Positions 57,901 through 64,000 of a stretch of DNA of 64,000 nucleotides are shown piece after piece; position 1 is the first letter of the stretch, and every line of letters begins with the position of its first letter. The DNA is from Toxonevra muliebris (lineage: Eukaryota; Arthropoda; Insecta; Diptera; Pallopteridae), in the NCBI GenBank assembly GCA_963691655.1, contig OY829329.1, positions 7,330,708 to 7,394,707 on the forward strand, in the 5' to 3' direction. The notes under the pieces are model-generated. The model had not been told where the DNA came from, ran no database searches, and saw only the letters and a program-made list of their open reading frames with translations. The translations under genes were made by a program, and so were the position numbers.

Positions 57901-60900
57901 GCACTGCGTTTAAGGTTAATTAACAATCCCTTTTTAAACATTGATTTTAACTGTTCCAATATAAGTTTTTTAAAGTTTGGAATGAGCAAATTTAAAATAT
58001 CAATCAAGGGCATTAAACAACGAGTCGAAAAGCTTTTAATTCTTTCACGACCGTAAGGAAGGTAGAAGAGATAGCGTAAATCAGAGACAGGATTCGTATT
58101 CCATAACTGTCATTTCGTATTACAATTTTTTATCAAAAGATTTTTTTGCCTGAACCTGCATGGGTCACCAATGACCCAGAACATTACGAAAAATCTCTTT
58201 TGATACATTTTTATTAGATATTTTTTTAAGGATGGACAACTCTTTACTTAATCCTTTTTTAACTATAAAGAAACCAGAAGCGATATGGTATAGCTAAATC
58301 GAGAATGGATTCGTATTGGCTGTATTAAATTTTATTGCAAAAAGTTCTTAAATAGTTTCCGTTGAGGACCTTAGAATCAACGGTGACCCATAACAAAACT
58401 TAAATTTCTTAAGAAAATAATCAAAAATTGAAAAATATGTGACATCAGTCAGACATCATGTTTAAATAAATAGCAATAAATGTCGAAATTGGAAGCGATA
58501 TATATAAAAAAAAAATCAGGTTCCGTTAATTAGATTACAATTCCGAACTTTTTTTAGTGATAATTAAAACACAATAATTTTTTTTTAAACAAGTATAAAA
58601 ACTGTATTTTGGGCCACCGGTGACCATGGTCTCGAAAGGGTTAAGGAATCAATGCAGTTTTTATTCGCATTGTTAACCTTTGTTTTAATTTTTGAAGTTC
58701 TGATAAAGCTTCGGAATAGCCATCTCAATTTTTGAATTTTTGAAAAAGAAAATTTATAATTTTAAAAAAATAGTATATATACAAACACTGTTATAAACCA
58801 CTTACTTTTATCATCTGATTCATCATCAGTCTCATCGCTTTCGCATGATTCATTTGGATTATCACCATTATTGCAATTATCTTCTTGGAAGCCGGGCAAT
58901 GAACGTGACATCAGCATCTCCCGATCTTTCTCAAGTCCACGTTTTGCTAAGTTTATCAAGTCGTCAGGATCTATCACAAAAAAAAAGAAGATATATTAAA
59001 TGGTAACAAATACGGGTGCGATGTGAAGGATTGGTAACAAGGCTTAAGAATAAAGTGTGTGAAGAATTCAAACTGAAAGCAGTATCGAGTGCCAACAGTT
59101 TCTACAGATATTTGACCCCAAAAACACAAATAACAGCAATATTTAATGAGCACTGTGATATTTTGCCACCGAAAGCAAATAAGTTTGGGACACAACGTCA
59201 AAAATCTGCAATTTATGCAACGTTGGGGAAGATGAAACTCTTCAGCATTTCATAGGAAAATGTCCGGCACTTAAGGAATTTAGAGATACTTGCTTTGGGA
59301 AAAATGTGCTAGATGAAAACGAAATAGTAGACTTATTAAATGGTAGAAGTATTAGTAATTGGGAAACACTTGTAAATTATATAAATTTCGCTTTAAATTA
59401 TAGAGACTTTTTGCTTGCAGAATTAGGTAATTAGGTTTATCTATCACGACAGACGACGAAATATCAGTATTTTATTTGTATTTCATATTATAATGTATTT
59501 TACATATGCTTATTGGTAACAAATACCAAAAAGCATATGTGCACGTTTATGTGGAATACTCAGTTTAAAATTAGGCCTTAATAAGTAAAATAAGTATGTA
59601 ATTTAAATAACGTGGACGACGTGGATATTGCTGTATTAGTATGAAAGCGAAAAATATGTAATTGGTATTGCGGTTTAATAGATCAGACTAAGGAAACAAA
59701 TTCGCATTGCAGCAATTAATATATAGGTGCCCTTATCATAAAATTTCATAACAAACGTCGTTTTTATGTAACAAATTTTATTTCAAAGTTCAAATTTTTG
59801 AGCTTATGCAATTACAAAAAAAAAAAAATGATGGATACTTCTATAACCTCTTCCCTTCCCGTTAAACTGCATTCTTTTTTAAAATTAACACCTATGTATC
59901 CCCTGAATGTTGATTATGCATAAAATAACCTGATGCTTGTGCTTACCTTCATATCCGGCGTTTCCTTTTGCGACACCCCGAGGCGTATTTTGAGCGGTAG
60001 TGTTCTTCTTCAGTTGTTGGTACATTTCTTCGGATTCTATTAACTTGGCCTGTAATTTTTCAATTTCACTTAAATAGCCTGCGACCATATTTGTAACAGA
60101 TCGATCAGAGTCTACGGACGAGGACCAACCATGCATTTCATGCTCCAACTTAAGTTGAACATTTTTTTCAGTGAAAACATTAATAGTTTCTTGCATGGCT
60201 TTAAGACGCTGTTGTAGACGCTTATTGTCTGCCATTAACAGTGCATTCTCATGGTAAGTGTCCGAGAGCGATGAATTACCTTCGGCGTCTGTAAGACGTT
60301 TACCCTTTAAAAAAAAGAAGAAAAATAACACAGTAACATTAAAAGTTATTAAATGTGCAACAAACAAACACACACACCTGCTTGTACTCTAATAGCTCCA
60401 ATTGCAGCGCTGCAATTTCTCTTCTTAATTGTGATATTGTACGCGAGCTTTGATCCTGGTTTAGTTGTACTTTATTTTTGATATTTCTTGCGCGATTTGC
60501 GTACTTCAATGTGTTCAATGTTTCCATGAAATCTCTATCACTCGGCGACACGCAGGCAATCATCAATGTTTGACTGTTGCCTCCAAGAGAATCTTGTAGC
60601 AATCTTGTTAATTTTGAATCACGATAAGGAATGTGTGTAGCTTTTTTAGATTTATCTCCCAACGCTGAAATGCAATTACCCAACGAGAGTAGACCACTGT
60701 TAATGGATATTCCCTCACGAGCACGTTCCCCCGTAGCTCCTGTGCGCTTCAAACGTTCTGACCCTGCCAGATCTACAAAATTAAATTTCGATGTAAGTGT
60801 TTCCAAATCTTCCCCGGGAATACCGATGCCGTTATTAATAACACGCTGTCGTCGTATTAGAATTGTAAAAAGAGCATGAGAACGCGACGACTGATCATTC

Positions 60901-61739
60901 ATTTGGGTCGAGGCCGTAGTTCGTGCCAAAGCGCCCTGTTGAAGACATCTAAACACAACGAAAAATAACATTCACAATATAATTACACAAATGAGCACGC
61001 CCTAAATTGGCGTAAAAAAGAAAGTAAATGATATGTTTATTTGAACTTTTAAAATTACCAACGAAATTTTCAAAATTTATAGAAAAATATTTATAAATAT
61101 AAGACAGACTTTTTACTTACTTTAAAGCATCTTGAGGGCCGTGAATGGGTTTTATAGTCACTCCTGTAACGGAAATTTGTCCACTACCGTCTTCATGTAT
61201 TTTACAAACTCGACCTTTATTATATGGATCAAGCAGATCAATGATATCTTCATTATATAATTCCATAAATTGTACGGCTACACTGAATTGTGCATCCTCG
61301 AGATCCGACGACTTGTTTTCATCACAATCCCGTGACTGAATTTCTTCAATACCTGCAAAGATATGCCCAACTGCCCGTGGTATAATACCTTGCTGATCAA
61401 AATCGATTTCGCGATCGAATCCAGTGCCCATTGTGAATGTCTTTCCGGAACCAGTCTGGCCGTACGCCAATACGGTGGCATTATATCCACGTAGAGCACC
61501 TTCAACAAGACGCTCCACACATTCCATATAGATATCACCCTGTATATTGTTCGAAAATAAATAACATTATAAATTACATCACTTTTCTTTTTCTAATCAC
61601 CTGATTTGAATTAGCATCGAAAACGAAATCGAAAGTAAACGCCTTGTCCGTTCCAAGAACAATTTGTGGTTCCCCAGGAATCACTGTTGTGCAAATACGG
61701 CACATGTCAATCAATTCTCGTGAGATTTGTGGTCGTATT
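48966..61739 (-). CDS. Klp31E: KIF21-type kinesin-4 (Klp31E), first exon not found
   Basis: Plus-end kinesin that tempers microtubule growth. Visible exons on the minus strand: 61739-61601, 61539-61121, 60948-60378, 60304-59947, 58970-58806, 57516-57325, 57189-56987, 56914-55938, 55248-55161, 55099-55011, 54845-54723, 51544-51382, 51315-50882, 50804-50492, 49551-49361, 49062-48966 (TGA 48968). All phases agree; about 1507 residues. The motor domain shows IRPQ, P-loop GQTGSGKT (61461-61438), switch I NDQSSRSH, switch II DLAGSE and [19 protein letters not shown]. The KIF21 neck region [16 protein letters not shown] follows, then long coiled coils (60.3-56 kb) with [11 protein letters not shown], a Ser/Pro-rich linker, and a C-terminal WD40 propeller (51.3-48.97 kb; KVWDL, RVWDL, KRWDL, RLWNV, VRIWR). 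The N-terminal exon ending ...VAV(R/K) is missing, probably beyond the right edge. A distal alternative terminal exon lies at 47099-47030. Confidence 0.92.
52360..52680 (+). mobile_element. LINE reverse-transcriptase fragment in a kinesin intron
   Basis: The plus strand shows the RT motif [15 protein letters not shown], then [15 protein letters not shown], which matches the GFRPGRST...FVDFKAAFD region of LINE reverse transcriptases. A later piece [10 protein letters not shown] recalls the YADDIDVIG block but has lost residues. Frames are broken and about 100 residues are deleted between these blocks. Dead copy in intron 51545-54722, antisense to the kinesin. Confidence 0.75.
57717..57794 (-). 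other. 25-aa short ORF in a kinesin intron
   Basis: The minus-strand [23 protein letters not shown] then TKFNK ends in TAA, with a possible donor AACAA|GTAACC at its end. The acidic, coding-like composition suggests an exon, but phases do not allow it as a cassette between kinesin exons 58970-58806 and 57516-57325. Could be a relic exon or chance. Confidence 0.2.
58040..58640. mobile_element. Second piggyBac-type MITE (TTAA flanks)
   Basis: TTAA on both sides (58036-58039, 58641-58644). Left end TTCTTTCACGACC and right end (inverted) CCCTTTCGAGACC match at 10 of 13. Non-coding, 601 bp. Contains the palindromes GGGTCACCAATGACCC and CCACCGGTGACC, resembling GGTCACTACAGTGACC in the other TTAA element at 5537-6055. 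Confidence 0.65.
59016..59434 (+). mobile_element. LINE ORF2 C-terminal remnant in a kinesin intron
   Basis: The plus strand encodes an ORF2 tail in two frames. A first block runs from 59016 ([28 protein letters not shown]). After a frameshift near 59200 come [20 protein letters not shown] (from 59207) and a 3' block ending DFLLAELGN, stop at 59432-59434. The CxxC...H....C pattern is typical of I/LOA-type LINEs. Lies in the intron 58971-59946, antisense to the kinesin; 5'-truncated and dead. Confidence 0.85.
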
Positions 61740-62577
61740 CTGAAATAGAATTAAATTGTAATTTTTATATATGTAATAAACAGCTTCAATATAAAAAGTG
61801 ATGCGATGAAGAAAATTCTGAACGCAGTCTCCTAACAATTTTTGTGCATTTATTTATTTTGCATTTTTATCGTATTTAATTTATATGGAGGGTTTTAGTT
61901 ATTATAAAAGACGTAAAAGATTTTTGCATGAAATATTTTGCATTTATCGTAAGTATGTAGCTATTAATTGTTCTTGATATTAGCTGTATCCCTCAATAGA
62001 TATCCCCCGCGATCTAAGCGTAAGATTAATTAATCCCCCATACAAACATTTTTTATAGCGGGTATGCACGACAAATGAAAGTAGATAATTTTTATAAATT
62101 TTTTGACGTTGAACACGAATGTAGCAAGTCAGGATTTTGAGTAATCCATGGAGATATCACCCTGTAGGCAATCTAAAATGTATTGCTGACAAGTGAATAT
62201 GTTCACGTGAAAATTTGTTGCCGATATTTTTTTACGAATATATCATATCTCAAGGTTTTTCATCTAAGCGGCCAATTCATTTAAGAGAGACGCAATTTAG
62301 AGGAAACTATTACAATAGGTACATAAAAAAATGTATGGACATTTTCCTGAATATTGTCGAATCCTGATCTAACCCGAGAATATTTAAAACAGTAAATCCG
62401 CTTCAGAAAATTTACGTCACTGTCTAGAAACTTTTTTGAAAGTGAGAGAATTTTATTCCACCGTGATAATAATAAAGGTTAAACAAGGTAATTTTTTAAA
62501 AATATAGTATATATTTAGCCGTCTGAGAATTTTGTTTAAATATCTTCAGCCAATCAAAACATAATTCCAATAATCGC
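61740..62577. other. Intron or intergenic DNA
   Basis: No exon encoding the kinesin's VAV(R/K) N-terminal end was found here. AATAAA on the minus strand at 62457-62452 may be the poly(A) signal of the 62578-63189 gene. Nothing else seen. Confidence 0.5.
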
Positions 62578-63189
62578 TTAAATAGGGTTTCTCGGCGATG
62601 AACTTGGAGTCCGAGGCGTTATATTACCACGCTTTGGTGAGAGTTTCTTTTTTGATTTCTTCACCTTATCAGTACCTTCAAAATCTGAATTATTACCAAG
62701 TTCTCGATTTTCTTCGATTATATTTTCCATAGGATACATTTGACGCTTGCTAGAATATGAAACAAAATGTTTTTCTGGTGGAATACCCGTGGCGATGTGC
62801 CGAAGGGGTATAGAAATTTTCTCTTGGATAATATTGTTAATCTTATCAAGAAGTTTCAGCTTGAGTTCATGCAGTTCCTGAGTTTCTGTAAAAGAAGCTT
62901 CTTTTTTTAGAACATCACATCTCAAATCTTGTAGCTGTAAACGCCAACGTCGATGAACGTAGTAGGAAGCTATACCAAACAGCACCAGAAGAATTTGCAA
63001 GTTTTGTGGAAAATCTATCTGGATATCGTTTTCCTCTTCAAAATTTGATAACTGAATTTTTTTAAACAGCAACGACATGGTTTTCTTACAATCACCAAAC
63101 CACAACATTGGTAAAATGCACATTACCAAAATGTAGAGGCAATTAATGGTTGTTTGCGTTTGCGTGTGAAATACTTCATATGCGTTCAT
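62578..63189 (-). CDS. Intronless gene, 203-aa protein with two hydrophobic segments
   Basis: Single open frame from ATG 63189 to stop (62580-62578). Residues about 15-32 (INCLYILVMCILPMLWFG) and 66-79 (LQILLVLFGIASYY) are hydrophobic and likely membrane-spanning. Between them is an acidic loop (SNFEEENDIQID). The second half is charged: a predicted helix (QELHELKLKLLDKINNIIQE), then a Lys/Arg/Ser/Pro tail (KVKKSKKKLSPKRG to the C-terminal RTPSSSPRNPI). The pattern fits a small membrane protein, perhaps of ER, nuclear envelope or mitochondrion, with a basic tail. Family not recognised. It lies on the same strand as the kinesin and upstream of its first visible exon, so it is either an upstream neighbour or nested in the kinesin's first intron. 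Being intronless, it may be a retrogene. Confidence 0.75.
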   Translation of the reverse strand: MNAYEVFHTQTQTTINCLYILVMCILPMLWFGDCKKTMSLLFKKIQLSNFEEENDIQIDFPQNLQILLVLFGIASYYVHRRWRLQLQDLRCDVLKKEASFTETQELHELKLKLLDKINNIIQEKISIPLRHIATGIPPEKHFVSYSSKRQMYPMENIIEENRELGNNSDFEGTDKVKKSKKKLSPKRGNITPRTPSSSPRNPI

Positions 63190-63375
63190 TTCTTTCGTTT
63201 CTAGACAAATTTAGTGTTTATACAAATTTTGTTGTTTTTATTTTGAGAAGTTTTCTGAGGCTTGCTTCAGTAATGTGTAGAAAAAGATTGTGATTTTGAT
63301 TTCAGTGCTTGTGAAAGACTAGTAGAAGAAGTCATCTATAAATTTCGTTACATGATTCAATACAAAAGTATTCGA

Positions 63376-63429
63376 CGGAACAAAATTCAATCTAAATTTC
63401 CCCCCCAATTTAGATTGAATTTTGTTCCG
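63376..63429. repeat. Perfect 23-bp hairpin with C-rich loop
   Basis: Arms 63376-63398 (CGGAACAAAATTCAATCTAA then ATT) and 63407-63429 are exact reverse complements, separated by TCCCCCCC. Located about 190 bp upstream of the 62578-63189 gene. The lack of any mismatch suggests recent origin. Confidence 0.9.
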
Positions 63430-63546
63430 AAAAGTCCGAAAGTGAAATATTCTTGAAGAAAAGTTTTTGTAACATCAAAACGATGTTAGTGGAAATAATA
63501 TAAATCGAGATGACAGCCAACTTCATAGAGAAGTGGAAGAGCAGTA

Positions 63547-63558
63547 GCAGTGTTGCCA
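63547..63558 (-). promoter_or_regulatory. TGGCAACACTGC motif 0.36 kb upstream of the 63189 ATG
   Basis: Minus-strand orientation, same as the downstream gene. Fourth copy of the TGGCANCACTG motif in this window. Promoter role inferred. Confidence 0.3.
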
Positions 63559-64000
63559 CTCATAATTAATATTTAAATTCTGGCACTGTAAAAACCGCAA
63601 AAAGTTAAATCACATATAATTTTGAATTAACAATTAACTTAAATTCAATTTAAAATTATACTGTGAAATTGGATTTAAAAATAAGATTTATTGTGGCCGT
63701 TTTAAAAGTTTTGTATTTTCTCGAAACAAAAATTTTGCACATTCATGGTTCTGGTAGTCAAACGATTATATCTGTTTTTCGAAAACCTACTACATCTCCT
63801 TATAAGGTATTGCCAAGTACAAATAAAATTTGCTGAATTCGGAACTTTAAAAGAGTCAATAGTAAATTGAATGTTCATTTTTATTCACACATTTTAATTG
63901 GTAACTTGAATGTTGATGTGCCATATTTAGTAAATGCATCTGTTTTTGTTATGTTTGTACATAATAATTGTATTAGAAATAAAGGTAGTAACTTAAATTC

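Larger units (their letters stand above)
63190..64000. other. Right flank
   Basis: No gene supported. Contains a near-perfect 54-bp hairpin (63376-63429) and a TGGCAACACTGC motif on the minus strand (63558-63547). Confidence 0.5.

Noticed and set aside
1..64000. CRISPR arrays, bacterial-type operons, integrated viral genes
   Set aside because: Nothing of the kind is seen; the gene structure is purely eukaryotic, and retroelement fragments are all of non-LTR type.

Overview
The window is AT-rich, intron-rich animal DNA. Exon/intron structure, very Gln-, Asn- and Ser-rich nuclear proteins, and the recognisable gene set (cohesin loader Nipped-B, CCR4-NOT ligase Cnot4, kinesin-4 Klp31E/KIF21) point to a fly (Diptera, probably a brachyceran). 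Introns and intergenic DNA carry many small inverted-repeat elements and dead 3' ends of LINE retrotransposons. Species identity cannot be fixed from the sequence alone.

Layout, left to right. 0.7-14.1 kb, minus strand: Nipped-B from its ATG (13905) through 22 coding exons (2273 codons, all splice phases consistent); the last exon(s) lie beyond the left edge. Its introns hold two LINE fragments and a piggyBac-type MITE nested in a second MITE. 14.1-18 kb: sparse DNA with one candidate first exon or short ORF (17199) beside a promoter-like motif. 18.05-21.63 kb, minus: a three-exon gene for a 154-aa secreted four-cysteine protein. 21.6-29.25 kb: long AT-rich intergenic stretch with an unusual tandem plus inverted repeat. 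29.25-41.33 kb, plus: Cnot4 (RING + RRM + CCCH zinc finger + Gln/Asn-rich tail), with two alternative C termini. 41.3-46.2 kb: intergenic, containing a cluster of tRNA-like sequences partly arranged as a ~187-bp tandem array. 46.26-61.74 kb, minus: the kinesin, from motor domain to a C-terminal WD40 propeller; its first coding exon was not found. 62.58-63.19 kb, minus: an intronless gene for a 203-aa protein with two hydrophobic segments.

Most notable is the 3' end of the kinesin. Two alternative terminal exons (48966-49062 and 47030-47099) encode the same last WD40 strand and share the same splice phase. The distal one ends at a UGA followed by C, and the same frame then stays open for 256 more codons to 46259. 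That extension is basic, Ser-rich and contains an S-K-I-P (SxIP, EB1-binding type) motif. This looks like a candidate stop-codon readthrough isoform that would make a plus-end-tracking version of the kinesin.

The genes act in separate processes: sister-chromatid cohesion (Nipped-B), mRNA decay and ubiquitylation (Cnot4), microtubule dynamics (KIF21-type kinesin). No operon-like logic applies.
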